From the NCBI GenBank assembly GCA_039818665.1, contig JBCBTJ010000038.1, positions 1 to 32,801 of the forward strand: 32,801 nucleotides of DNA, written 5' to 3'. Position numbers and translations under genes: made by a program. This DNA is from JBCBTJ01 sp039818665. GTDB lineage: Bacteria; Pseudomonadota; Alphaproteobacteria; Caulobacterales; Hyphomonadaceae. Shown here piece after piece: positions 1 through 7,081 of this stretch. The notes under the pieces are model-generated. The model was not told where the DNA came from. It saw nothing but the letters and a program-made list of their open reading frames with translations, and ran no database searches. How positions within the stretch are numbered: position 1 is the stretch's first letter; the number at the start of each line of letters is the position of its first letter.

Positions 1-1
1 G

Positions 2-1165
2 ATGAAGATCCTCGATTTCGGCATCGGAAAGGCCATCGGCGTCGGGATCGACAGTGGTACGGGCGGCGGCACGACAGGCGGGACAGGCGGTTTCACGCCC
101 GGCTATGGCGCGCCCGAACTGAAGACCAATTGGGACGCAGCCGGCCCGCCGGCGGACATCTATTCGGTCTCCGTCGTCTTTTACGAATTGCTCGTCGACG
201 TCCTGCCGCAGGGCCACTGGCAGCCCCCGTCCGGCGGCCGCGCCGACGTCTCGCGTGGCATGGATCAGCTCATAGAGGCCGGCCTCTCCAACCGCCCGGC
301 CAGCCGGCCGCAAAGCGCGGCGCTCTACCGCGAGCTGCTGGTGCGCTGCATCAATGATCCAAAATACGTTCCCGATCTGGGCGGCGCGGGCCCATCGAAC
401 CGCAAGGGCGGGGCAAGCGACCGCGGCGTCGCACTCCCGTCGGAATGGCGGAAATACGCCTTCTATGGCGGCGCGGCGGTCGGCGCGGTGATCTTGCTCG
501 GCGGCGTGGCGTCTCTGGTCGACGGCGACGGGCCTGGAACCGCGCGCGACGACCCCGATCCGTCCCGCAGCTGGGTGCTCGGCGGCGTCGATTTCGGCGA
601 CAATAGCAGCGACTGGGCCAATGACGGCGAATGCGACGATCCCCGCTTCACTGGCGTCGGCATGGCCGACCAGCTCTTAGACGCAGACATAGGTCGCGAT
701 GCCACTGATTGTTTGGCCGCTTATGACGCCGGAATGATCCTGTTGCGCGGCGCGGAGCCAATGGATGATCCAGGCGAGGAGGTGCAGCCCTTGCCGCCGC
801 CTCCGCCTCCACCACCTCCACCGCCTCCACCCCCACCCCCACCCCCCGTGCACGAGCTGCTCAGCGGGCGCTGGGCGGACGGTTTCAATGGCGGTTTCGA
901 CGTCACAGTGCGCAGCGACTTGTCCTTCTCAGGCCTCGGGCGCGCCGCCGACGGCTCGCGCCTCCGCATCGACGGCCAGCTTTCCCAGGCCGGCGCGCCC
1001 TACACGATCACAGTCATCGACTTCGGTTTCGCGGTAAACGGCGTCGGCACGTGGGATGGCGGCTGCCACATGGCCTACACCACCTACAATCCGGACGGCT
1101 TCACCGTGAACGTGACCGGCAACATGCATCTGGCGCACGCGCCCGGCGCGCCGTGTCCCAGCTGA
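2..1165 (+). CDS. Membrane-anchored Ser/Thr protein kinase, C-terminal part (5' end outside window)
   Basis: The frame is open at the left edge and begins inside a Hanks-type kinase catalytic domain, so the first visible Met is not the start. Visible kinase parts are the Mg-binding DFG (residues 5-7), a Gly/Thr-rich activation segment (about 14-33), the GAPEL motif ending at residue 40, and the helix-F Asp in ADIYSV. The P-loop, catalytic Lys and HRD loop must lie upstream. After the kinase domain come one transmembrane helix (about 152-173), then a segment with FGDNSSDWANDGECDDPRF (about 198-216) and DIGRDATDC, a run of 18 prolines (265-282), and a distal domain of about 100 residues starting near HELLSGRW. 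The C-terminal half should lie across the membrane from the kinase and may sense something there. The peptidase gene starts 28 bp downstream and is probably co-transcribed. The kinase call is firm; the extracellular domains are unassigned. Confidence 0.9.
   Translation: MKILDFGIGKAIGVGIDSGTGGGTTGGTGGFTPGYGAPELKTNWDAAGPPADIYSVSVVFYELLVDVLPQGHWQPPSGGRADVSRGMDQLIEAGLSNRPASRPQSAALYRELLVRCINDPKYVPDLGGAGPSNRKGGASDRGVALPSEWRKYAFYGGAAVGAVILLGGVASLVDGDGPGTARDDPDPSRSWVLGGVDFGDNSSDWANDGECDDPRFTGVGMADQLLDADIGRDATDCLAAYDAGMILLRGAEPMDDPGEEVQPLPPPPPPPPPPPPPPPPPPVHELLSGRWADGFNGGFDVTVRSDLSFSGLGRAADGSRLRIDGQLSQAGAPYTITVIDFGFAVNGVGTWDGGCHMAYTTYNPDGFTVNVTGNMHLAHAPGAPCPS
794..847 (+). repeat. Proline-codon tract (18 consecutive Pro)
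   Basis: A CCN-only stretch encodes 18 prolines in a row within the kinase gene, between the CDDPRF-containing segment and the distal domain. Codons are mixed (CCG, CCT, CCA, CCC), which argues against very recent slippage expansion. It would form a rigid polyproline linker and would be expected to need EF-P for efficient translation. Confidence 0.9.
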
Positions 1166-1193
1166 CCCATTTCGCACAATAGGAGCAGATCCC

Positions 1194-2168
1194 ATGCCTT
1201 TCGACCCGTCTCGACACCGCCTCGGCGGATGCCTGTTCGAGGACTCGCCCACGCCGGCGCCGCAGGTGACGACCACCGCCTCTTCGGACTCTTTCCCGCA
1301 ATATGTCGACCTGCGCTCAATGTGTTCGCCGGTAGAGAACCAGGGCCAGGTTGGCTCCTGCGCGGCGAACGCCGTCGTCGGCGCGCTGGAGTTTCACCAA
1401 CGGATGCAAAAACAGCCGCTCGTCGATCTGTCGCGCCTCTTTGTCTATTACAATTCCCGTCGCCTCGCAGACAACGAAAAGAGCGATGTCGGCACTTTCA
1501 TCCACCATGTGATGGCCTCCGTCATGGCCTACGGCGCCTGCAGCGAAGCCATGTGGCCCTATATCGAAGCGATGTGGTCCACCAAGCCGACCGAGGCTTG
1601 CTACCGCGAAGCCATGAACGTCCAAGGCCTCACCTACGCCCGCGCTGACCTGGGTCCCGCCTGTCTCGCCGTGCTCGCCGAAGGCCTGCCCGTCGTCTTC
1701 GGCGCCTGTATTCCGGGCGAAATGATCCAAGTCGAAGCCGCGCTCACGGGCCGGATCGAAACCCCGCAAGGGCCTTGGCCCGAGCCCGGCGGCGGCCACG
1801 CCATGCTCGTTGTCGGCTACGATCTCGCCCAAAAGATGTGGCTCATCCGAAACTCCTGGGGAACCGACTGGGGCGACGGCGGCCACGCCTGGGTCTCGTT
1901 CGACGTCATGAGCAGATACGGCATGCCCAGCCAGTTCTGGACCATCGGCGCCATTCAACCCACCCAGCGCCTGATGATGAGCGGGCCCAGCGTGTCGGAG
2001 TCGGTCCAAACCGTCCGCGCCTCGGCGCCGGCGACCGCGCGCAGCGTGCTGCAGGGGATGGGCGCGTTCAAACAAGGCCTCCGCACCGAGCTAGAAAGCA
2101 ATATCCAGCGCACCCGGTCCGACATCCGCAACCGCTTGCGCGGTCCGGGCGCCGGCGGCGGCTACTAA
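1194..2168 (+). CDS. Papain-like cysteine peptidase (family C1)
   Basis: A 324-residue protein with a complete papain-type active site. The oxyanion Gln50 and nucleophile Cys56 lie in NQGQVGSCAANA, His202 in GGGHAMLVVGYD, and Asn220 in IRNSWGTDWGDGG. Order and spacing match clan CA, family C1. There is no recognisable inhibitory prodomain and no signal peptide. The catalytic core starts about 35 residues in, so the enzyme may be cytoplasmic or exported by a non-Sec route. The last 60 or so residues are a charged helical tail rich in Ser, Arg and Gly. The ATG is preceded by AGGAGC about 8 nt upstream, which supports this start. It lies 28 bp after a receptor-like Ser/Thr kinase gene, suggesting co-expression. 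The protease call is secure; the substrate and the link to the kinase are inference. Confidence 0.9.
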   Translation: MPFDPSRHRLGGCLFEDSPTPAPQVTTTASSDSFPQYVDLRSMCSPVENQGQVGSCAANAVVGALEFHQRMQKQPLVDLSRLFVYYNSRRLADNEKSDVGTFIHHVMASVMAYGACSEAMWPYIEAMWSTKPTEACYREAMNVQGLTYARADLGPACLAVLAEGLPVVFGACIPGEMIQVEAALTGRIETPQGPWPEPGGGHAMLVVGYDLAQKMWLIRNSWGTDWGDGGHAWVSFDVMSRYGMPSQFWTIGAIQPTQRLMMSGPSVSESVQTVRASAPATARSVLQGMGAFKQGLRTELESNIQRTRSDIRNRLRGPGAGGGY

Positions 2169-2222
2169 GTCTCTGACGGCTGAGGTTTCTTTTCCAATCG
2201 CCAGCGCCTAAACGCGCGGGCG

Positions 2223-3362
2223 ATGGCTGAGTTTCTCTTTGATCTGAAGGCGACCGACGGGCGCGCGCGCACCGGCGTTCTGCGCACGCCCCGCGGCGAC
2301 ATCCGCACGCCCGCCTTCATGCCCGTCGGCACGGTCGGCTCGGTGAAGACGCTTTACATGGACCAGGTCCGCGCTGCCGGCGCCGACATTATCCTCGGCA
2401 ACACCTACCATTTGATGCTGCGCCCGGGGCCTGAGCGCATGGCGCGCCTCGGCGGCCTCCACGATTTCATCAAGTGGCGGGGTCCCATCCTCACCGACAG
2501 CGGCGGCTTCCAAGTCTGGTCGCTTTCTTCGCTGCGCAAGCTCGATCCCGACGGCGTCACCTTCCAAAGCCATATCGACGGCTCGAAACACCGGCTGACG
2601 CCCGCGCGATCGATCGAGATCCAGGCCGACTGTCTCGGCGCGGACATCTGCATGCAGCTCGACGAATGCACCGACTACCCCGCCACGCGCGAGGAGGCGG
2701 CGAAATCCATGGCGCTCTCGCTCGACTGGGGCGCCGGCTCGAAAGCCGCCTTCGGCGAGCGCGACGCCCAAGCCCTGTTCGGCATCGTCCAGGGCTCGAA
2801 CTATCCGGACCTGCGCCGCGAGTCCGCCGAAGCGGTCGCCGCCCAGGGCTATGACGGCTACGCCATTGGCGGCCTGGCGGTGGGCGAGGGGCACGCGCAG
2901 ATGTGCGAAACCCTGGATTGGACCGAGCCGCACCTGCCGGCCCATCGCCCGCGCTATGTCATGGGCGTCGGCAAGCCTGTGGACTTGGTCGAATGCGTCG
3001 CCCGGGGCGTCGACATGTTCGACTGCGTGCTGCCCACGCGCTCCGGCCGCCACGGCCAAGCCTGGACCTGGGCCGGGCCGGTGAACCTCAAAAACGCGAA
3101 ATTCGCCGAGGATTTGGCGCCCTTGGAGCCCGAAATCGACTGCGCGGCCAGCCAGGACTATTCCAAAGCCTATCTCCACCACCTCTTCAAAGCCGGCGAG
3201 ACCTTGGGCGCCATGCTGCTCTCCTGGCACAACACCGTCTTCTTCCAGACCCTGATGACTGAGATCCGGGCCGCCATCGCAGAGGGGCGCTTCGAACCGC
3301 TCCGCGACGAGCTGTCGGCGCGTTGGGCGGACACGCGCTCGGAGCCCAAAACCAAAGCGTGA
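2223..3362 (+). CDS. tgt: tRNA-guanine transglycosylase (queuosine biosynthesis)
   Basis: TGT exchanges guanine-34 of GUN-anticodon tRNAs for preQ1, the base-exchange step of queuosine synthesis. The 379-residue length is normal for the bacterial enzyme. Asp92 in LTDSGGFQV (general acid/base) and Asp267 in FDCVLPTRSGRHG (nucleophile) are present, along with the GGLAVGE substrate loop. The C-terminal zinc site is not canonical: where the family has C-x-C-x-x-C, this protein has Ile305, Cys307 and Ser310. The later His336 (LLSWHN) is kept. The fold is otherwise complete, so the gene is probably functional with altered or no zinc binding. No convincing Shine-Dalgarno precedes the ATG. The start is chosen because it gives the usual TGT N-terminus. 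Confidence 0.95.
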   Translation: MAEFLFDLKATDGRARTGVLRTPRGDIRTPAFMPVGTVGSVKTLYMDQVRAAGADIILGNTYHLMLRPGPERMARLGGLHDFIKWRGPILTDSGGFQVWSLSSLRKLDPDGVTFQSHIDGSKHRLTPARSIEIQADCLGADICMQLDECTDYPATREEAAKSMALSLDWGAGSKAAFGERDAQALFGIVQGSNYPDLRRESAEAVAAQGYDGYAIGGLAVGEGHAQMCETLDWTEPHLPAHRPRYVMGVGKPVDLVECVARGVDMFDCVLPTRSGRHGQAWTWAGPVNLKNAKFAEDLAPLEPEIDCAASQDYSKAYLHHLFKAGETLGAMLLSWHNTVFFQTLMTEIRAAIAEGRFEPLRDELSARWADTRSEPKTKA

Positions 3363-3378
3363 TCACGTCGCAGGCGCG

Positions 3379-3407
3379 TTGACCCGGCAGGCGGCCCCGA
3401 CTATATC
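3379..3407 (+). promoter_or_regulatory. Sigma-70-type promoter for tRNA-Lys
   Basis: TTGACC (3379-3384) and TATATC (3402-3407) are separated by exactly 17 bp. They lie between the end of tgt and the tRNA, with the -10 box 42 nt before the mature tRNA 5' end. This is the best consensus-like promoter in the window. Confidence 0.7.
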
Positions 3408-3449
3408 GCCTGTTCCTCGTCGCGAGCTGCGCTGCGGGGCCAATGGTTC

Positions 3450-3525
<76 letters not shown>

Positions 3526-3557
3526 TACTTTTCAACGGGTTACGAAGGCTGTGTAAT

Positions 3558-3573
3558 GTGAGCTATCGCTCAC
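3558..3573 (+). other. Perfect 6-bp hairpin downstream of tRNA-Lys
   Basis: GTGAGC-TATC-GCTCAC forms a perfect 6-bp stem with a 4-nt loop, 33 nt after the tRNA CCA. There is no T-tract, so it is a poor intrinsic terminator. It could help end the tRNA transcript or be part of an attachment region. Confidence 0.35.
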
Positions 3574-3583
3574 TGCTCCAAAA

Positions 3584-3604
3584 GTGTGCCAAATGTGTGC
3601 CAAA
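3584..3604 (+). repeat. Tandem GTGTGCCAAA direct repeats, 11-bp period
   Basis: GTGTGCCAAA occurs at 3584-3593 and again at 3595-3604, one helical turn apart, about 60 bp after the tRNA. Phased short repeats beside a tRNA resemble arm-type binding sites of tyrosine recombinases. That role is inference. Confidence 0.5.
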
Positions 3605-3621
3605 AAATCTGATGAAACACG

Positions 3622-3717
3622 CTACTCGGCGCGCAGATCCTGCAGCTTGATCAGCATGCCGAGCGCCTTCTCGAACTGTCGGCAGAACCGCCGCCGCAGC
3701 AACGCCGCGGCTAACAT
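3622..3717 (-). pseudogene. Short gene relic (possible C-terminal fragment)
   Basis: The minus strand encodes 31 codons from an ATG at 3717 to a TAG at 3622-3624, immediately preceded by an in-frame TGA. The end, with FEKALGMLIKLQDLRAE, is strongly helical and has GC-rich codon use like the host chromosome, unlike the neighbouring lipoprotein genes. It looks like the tail of a larger lost gene, but I cannot name the family. It may simply be a chance ORF. Confidence 0.3.
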
Positions 3718-3754
3718 TCAAGGCGGACCACTCAGGTGGGGCAGGTCAGATACG

Positions 3755-4339
3755 CTACGTCCGCCCGGAGCTGTTCAAACGGATTGATGAAATAAGCTCG
3801 TCGACATCGTCCACCAAATTCGTGTGGTAGGGACCACGCGGCGCCAGAAAAATCACGATGTGCAAGCCACGGTCATCTTCGGCGAATGCGGCCTCTCCCA
3901 CAACGGAAAGTCCATTTTCGCGTGTAGCGTCAAGACCGAGCCGCGTCCCGCTCACTCCGTCGAGGCTATGTGGGCGGACGTCCTTCGTTTCGATTGCGCT
4001 GTACCCTAGGCGCGTCAGGCTCGCCGTTAAGAACTCGACGATTTCCAGCATGCTGCTACCCGAAATGAATTGGGGCACATCCGTGCTGGCTTCTGCCGTA
4101 ACCAGACCTTCGCCGTCCTGGATAGACGCGAGATAGACGGCGTTCAACTGTGGCCCGTCCATGGTTAGGAATGCGCTGTCCATGCCTGGATTGATACTCG
4201 CTGCAAACACTGTCCAGTCTTCGTTCAGTGTCACTGTGAAATCAGAGTCGGCCTGAAATGGCCCCGCTGGAGCAAGTTCCGGAACGGTCGCACAAGACGC
4301 AAGAACCAACCCAGAAGCCAAAGCGATTTTGACCTTCAT
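3755..4339 (-). CDS. Hypothetical lipoprotein, last gene of the M48 operon
   Basis: A 194-residue protein with a lipoprotein signal peptide: basic start, hydrophobic core, lipobox LASC with Cys16 as the modified residue. The mature part alternates beta-strand-like and helical stretches and ends in a helix with DDVDELISSIRL. I recognise no catalytic motif or named domain. The ATG has a good ribosome-binding site (AAAGGGGAT) just upstream, and only 13 bp separate it from the stop of the M48 peptidase gene, so the two are surely co-transcribed. Base composition is lower in GC than the chromosome on either side. It may assist or be guarded by the protease at the outer membrane; this is inference. 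Confidence 0.75.
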   Translation of the reverse strand: MKVKIALASGLVLASCATVPELAPAGPFQADSDFTVTLNEDWTVFAASINPGMDSAFLTMDGPQLNAVYLASIQDGEGLVTAEASTDVPQFISGSSMLEIVEFLTASLTRLGYSAIETKDVRPHSLDGVSGTRLGLDATRENGLSVVGEAAFAEDDRGLHIVIFLAPRGPYHTNLVDDVDELISSIRLNSSGRT

Positions 4340-4352
4340 CTTTTCATCCCCT

Positions 4353-5552
4353 TTATAGATCTTTCAGCATGGCTTCGATCAACGCACGATCTGCGGCGTC
4401 CGGAGCCTTCGTCAGATACTCCTGAAATGCAGAACGCGCTTTCGCTGGATCGCCGAGTCGAGCCGACAGGTCGCCGATTTGTCTCCAAGCGATGGCTGGA
4501 ACGTCGGCAAAGCCGACCGCCCCCTCGTAAGCTTCGAGCGCCAGTGTTTGGTCTCCTTCTTGGCGCCGCGTGCGATAGACTTCGCCTCGGTAGAACTCGA
4601 TTTTTCCGGCGTCCTCGCCGCGAGCGCTTAGTCGATCGAGCAGATGCAGCATCGCCCCGGGATCGCGATTGGCGAGCTCGGCCTTAAGCCATCTTTCAAG
4701 GTGTGGACGGACCGCCGCTTGATAGATTTCGCTACGCGTCGTGCCGCCCGACCATTGGGTAGACATTTGATCAAGAGAAGCGATCCGTTGAGACGTCAGC
4801 GGATGCGTGTTGAAGAGCGACGCCTTGTTGAGCGAGCGCCGCTTCGACTTGTTGCTTGAAGCGCGCATCTCGTTGCTGAGATTTTGCCAAATCGAGACGC
4901 CGGCTTGGGGAGAATAGCCGAGATCGCCGATTATCTGCAGGCCAATCTTATCGGCTTCGTGCTCTTGCTCGCGCGAAAAGGAAAACGCAGTGCTGGCGGA
5001 AAGGATATAGGCCGTATCGCCGAGCGCGGCGCCGGGGCTTCCTAACGCAACGCCGCCAACGGCGCCGATGGTGGCTCCGAGAACGACACCGGCGTTGTTG
5101 GCGTTTTTCCAAGCGCCCCAACGTTCGATGCTGTGGCTTTCAAAGTAGTGCCCGAACTCATGGGCTAAGACGAACGCAAGTTCAGCTTCATTGTCGGCGC
5201 GAAGCAACAGTCCCGAGTGAACCATCATCATACCATTCGGCGCCATCGAAGCGTTGAATATTGGAATTTCGACAATATAGACGCGAAGCTCATTGCAAAA
5301 TTCGCCGGCGACTTTGCACGCGACACTACCAATGTAGGCGTTCAATTCCGGATCTTCATTCACGGCCCCGGACCGTTTGAGATCGTCTTCGGCCTCGCGC
5401 ATTTGCAATACGAAGCCTGCCTCGGTTGACCGCGCGTCGTTTATCTCTTGGCCGGGCGTACGTTGTCCGTAGTCCGTGCTGGCGCAACAAAAGAAGCCGG
5501 TGGTCAATAGCGCGGCGTAGATGGCCCGCGGAATAGGCTTGGTCGGTGTCAT
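4353..5552 (-). CDS. M48 family zinc metalloprotease, BepA-like, periplasmic
   Basis: A 399-residue protein with the zinc motif HEFGH (131-135), the third ligand Glu197 in SREQEHEAD, and a conserved NTHPLTSQRI segment with His250 at the position of the switch His in BepA. A glycine-rich hydrophobic stretch (about 153-178) lies between the two halves of the zinc site. The last 120 or so residues look like TPR helices. The N-terminus is an export signal with Cys22 and Cys23, but GFFC is a weak lipobox, so lipidation is uncertain. BepA/LoiP-type enzymes degrade or help assemble outer-membrane proteins. It is the middle gene of three, 10 bp after the upstream gene and 13 bp before the next. It lies in the low-GC block, suggesting transfer. 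Confidence 0.9.
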   Translation of the reverse strand: MTPTKPIPRAIYAALLTTGFFCCASTDYGQRTPGQEINDARSTEAGFVLQMREAEDDLKRSGAVNEDPELNAYIGSVACKVAGEFCNELRVYIVEIPIFNASMAPNGMMMVHSGLLLRADNEAELAFVLAHEFGHYFESHSIERWGAWKNANNAGVVLGATIGAVGGVALGSPGAALGDTAYILSASTAFSFSREQEHEADKIGLQIIGDLGYSPQAGVSIWQNLSNEMRASSNKSKRRSLNKASLFNTHPLTSQRIASLDQMSTQWSGGTTRSEIYQAAVRPHLERWLKAELANRDPGAMLHLLDRLSARGEDAGKIEFYRGEVYRTRRQEGDQTLALEAYEGAVGFADVPAIAWRQIGDLSARLGDPAKARSAFQEYLTKAPDAADRALIEAMLKDL

Positions 5553-5562
5553 GATCGCGCCG

Positions 5563-6267
5563 TCAGTTGAGCGGGGAGGATTCCATTATCGCGGCGGCGA
5601 TGTCGGCCGCTTCTTCGGGATCGCGTGGGTCCCCGACGGTTCGTCCATTCACCCAAACGACGTCCCCGCTCTTTAGGTCCACTAGGGAGACATACGTTCC
5701 CCGAAATCTCTGACTGGCGGGCACGAACCCCGTTAGAGTTCCGACAAAAACACTGCGCATAAAGACGCCGCTGCTTTCGAATTGCGCTCTTGAGACTAGG
5801 AAGGCCGCGTAGTCAGCGTCAAATGCGTCGGCGAGTTCAGTCGCCTGCGCTCCCAGGGTGTAGTCTAAGCGGCGAGCCGCCCTATGTGGCAACGGGCTTG
5901 GAATGACATTCGCGCCGGCGATGCCGACATGGTCGCGAACGGTTTGGGTAACGGCCTCGTTGAGAAGCAGCAATTGTCTGATCTCTTCGGTGCCGCCCTC
6001 GCTTGCAACAAATTGGATGACGGTTTCACCGCTGTTTTCCAGTTCGGTTCGGAGTGCGGAACTTAGGTTCTCGGTGGCGCGCTCCGTCCAATCCGCGCGC
6101 ATCTCCTGCCCGCCGGTGGTGAAAAAGAACATGCTGACATCCGGCTCCATCATCAAAACGCGTACAGAGTCGCGCGTTTCTTCGAAATCCGACATCATCA
6201 AGGATGATTGCCCCGTTGCGCATCCCGAAAGCATCGCAATCGCGACCAACCAAGCAGGTGTTCTCAT
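5563..6267 (-). CDS. Hypothetical lipoprotein, first gene of the M48 operon
   Basis: A 234-residue protein when started at the ATG at 6267, which has a strong ribosome-binding site (GGAGAGGAGG) immediately upstream. The frame stays open to a TTG at 6306, but that would put extra residues before the signal peptide. The signal ends in lipobox LSGC with Cys16 lipidated. The mature domain has a DADYAAFLVSRAQFESSG segment followed by VSLVDLKSGDVVWVNGR, a pattern weakly reminiscent of periplasmic lipoproteins of the GNA1162/CsgG type. I treat the family as unknown. It leads the operon with the M48 protease and a third lipoprotein, so all three probably act together in the cell envelope. Confidence 0.75.
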   Translation of the reverse strand: MRTPAWLVAIAMLSGCATGQSSLMMSDFEETRDSVRVLMMEPDVSMFFFTTGGQEMRADWTERATENLSSALRTELENSGETVIQFVASEGGTEEIRQLLLLNEAVTQTVRDHVGIAGANVIPSPLPHRAARRLDYTLGAQATELADAFDADYAAFLVSRAQFESSGVFMRSVFVGTLTGFVPASQRFRGTYVSLVDLKSGDVVWVNGRTVGDPRDPEEAADIAAAIMESSPLN

Positions 6268-6307
6268 CGCCGCCTCCTCTCCTGACTCTCCCATCGCAAG
6301 ACGCAAT

Positions 6308-6332
6308 TTAGTTGCCAGAGATTGTCAACTAA
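6308..6332. promoter_or_regulatory. Inverted repeat upstream of the lipoprotein/M48 operon (candidate operator)
   Basis: TTAGTTG (6308-6314) and CAACTAA (6326-6332) are perfect 7-bp arms with an 11-bp spacer. They lie 41 bp before the ATG at 6267 and overlap a minus-strand TTGACA (6328-6323). No convincing -10 box follows at 16-18 bp. It is a plausible repressor or activator site for the three-gene operon. Confidence 0.4.
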
Positions 6333-6894
6333 GAAATTTATCTAAGGGTGATTTCGCGAGGTTCGTGAAAAGTAACCCTAGTGCGATCACTTTGCGGCAA
6401 GCGATCAAGCGAAGATCGCCCGGAATGCGGTCTCCGGCCTCGAGGAGGACAATATCGCCAGGAACGAGCCCTTGGACGTCGATTGTTTGAACAGAGCCCT
6501 CGCGGAGCACGCGGCAAGCGGGCGCCATCATTTGCTGAAGCGCGCTGATCGCGGCTTGCGCGCGCCATTCCTGCGCAAAGCCGAGCGCTGCGTTGACGAA
6601 GATGATCGCAGCGATTGCGGCCGCGTCCAACCGATGTCCCAAGGCGACCGACAAGCCGGCCGCGACCAAGAGGATCAAGACCAGCGGGCTGGCGAACTGT
6701 CGGAATAAGGTCTCGACAAGCCGGACCCCGCCACGCGCCGAGATCGTGTTGGGCCCAGTCTCGACAAGCCGTGCGCCGGCAAGCTCCTCCGACAAGCCGT
6801 GTTCTTGATCCGAGCTGACTCGATCCAACGCGACGCCTGGCGCCAATGCATGCCAGTCGACCTTGTTCAGATCAGTTAAGCGATTGCCGAGCAT
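6325..6894 (-). pseudogene. P-type cation ATPase, N-terminal fragment (truncated)
   Basis: The 189-residue frame begins like a Ca/Mg-type P-type ATPase (DWHALAPG, then SEELAGARLVETGPN). It continues through the first two membrane helices (about 66-100) and into the actuator domain (VPGDIVLLEAGDRIPGDLRLI). Homology stops there; the last 20 or so residues are unrelated and run to a stop. The TGES loop, the phosphorylation motif DKTGT, the nucleotide domain and helices 3-10 are all missing from a protein that should be about 850-900 residues. It cannot be an active pump. The break coincides with a large imperfect dyad at 6342-6381, consistent with truncation by insertion or deletion at the island edge. 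Confidence 0.85.
6342..6381. repeat. 40-bp imperfect dyad at the ATPase break point
   Basis: The inner arms TTTCGCGA (6352-6359) and TCGTGAAA (6363-6370) pair at 7 of 8 positions around GGT. The outer arms CTAAGGGT (6342-6349) and ACCCTAG (6375-6381) pair apart from one extra A. The nested symmetry lies exactly where P-type ATPase similarity ends. It could be a recombination site, the end of a mobile element, or a protein-binding site. Confidence 0.5.
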
Positions 6895-7050
6895 GCTCTT
6901 TCACACAGAGCGTGAGGCCGATCTAACACTGCCCGAGTGTGCGCGGCTGACCAAGATCAAAGGCGGCAGTGAACCGGTCGTTGGCGAACGGCTTTATCGC
7001 TTGAGGGCGGCCGCCTGGCGATTGCCGCGGGCCTGGCGAAGCCCGAGTTT

Positions 7051-7069
7051 AGGGCGTGGTCGGCGCCCT
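7051..7069 (-). terminator. Weak candidate terminator after the RND operon
   Basis: AGGGCG and CGCCCT pair perfectly around a 7-nt loop, 13 bp after the permease stop codon. A second short stem (CGGGC/GCCCG, 7028-7045) follows. There is no T-run, so this would be a poor intrinsic terminator. Confidence 0.3.
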
Positions 7070-7081
7070 AGCGCGCGCCGG

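Larger units (their letters stand above)
3526..6381. mobile_element. Probable remnant of a tRNA-Lys-associated genomic island
   Basis: From the tRNA 3' end to the dyad beside the truncated ATPase, the DNA is visibly less GC-rich than its surroundings and uses more A/T-ending codons. It carries only poorly conserved lipoprotein genes plus one M48 protease. The left edge has paired TGTGCCAAA repeats and a gene relic; the right edge cuts a P-type ATPase. No integrase remains, and I found no duplicated tRNA 3' end at the right side, so the exact boundaries are inferred. Confidence 0.4.

Noticed and set aside
2208..3230. A 340-codon minus-strand open frame over tgt
   Set aside because: It mirrors the codon structure of tgt, has no recognisable domain, and tgt is certain.
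6300..6400. A duplicated tRNA-Lys 3' end as a right attachment site of the island
   Set aside because: I looked for the T-arm and acceptor sequence near the ATPase break and did not find it, so the island boundary there rests on other evidence.
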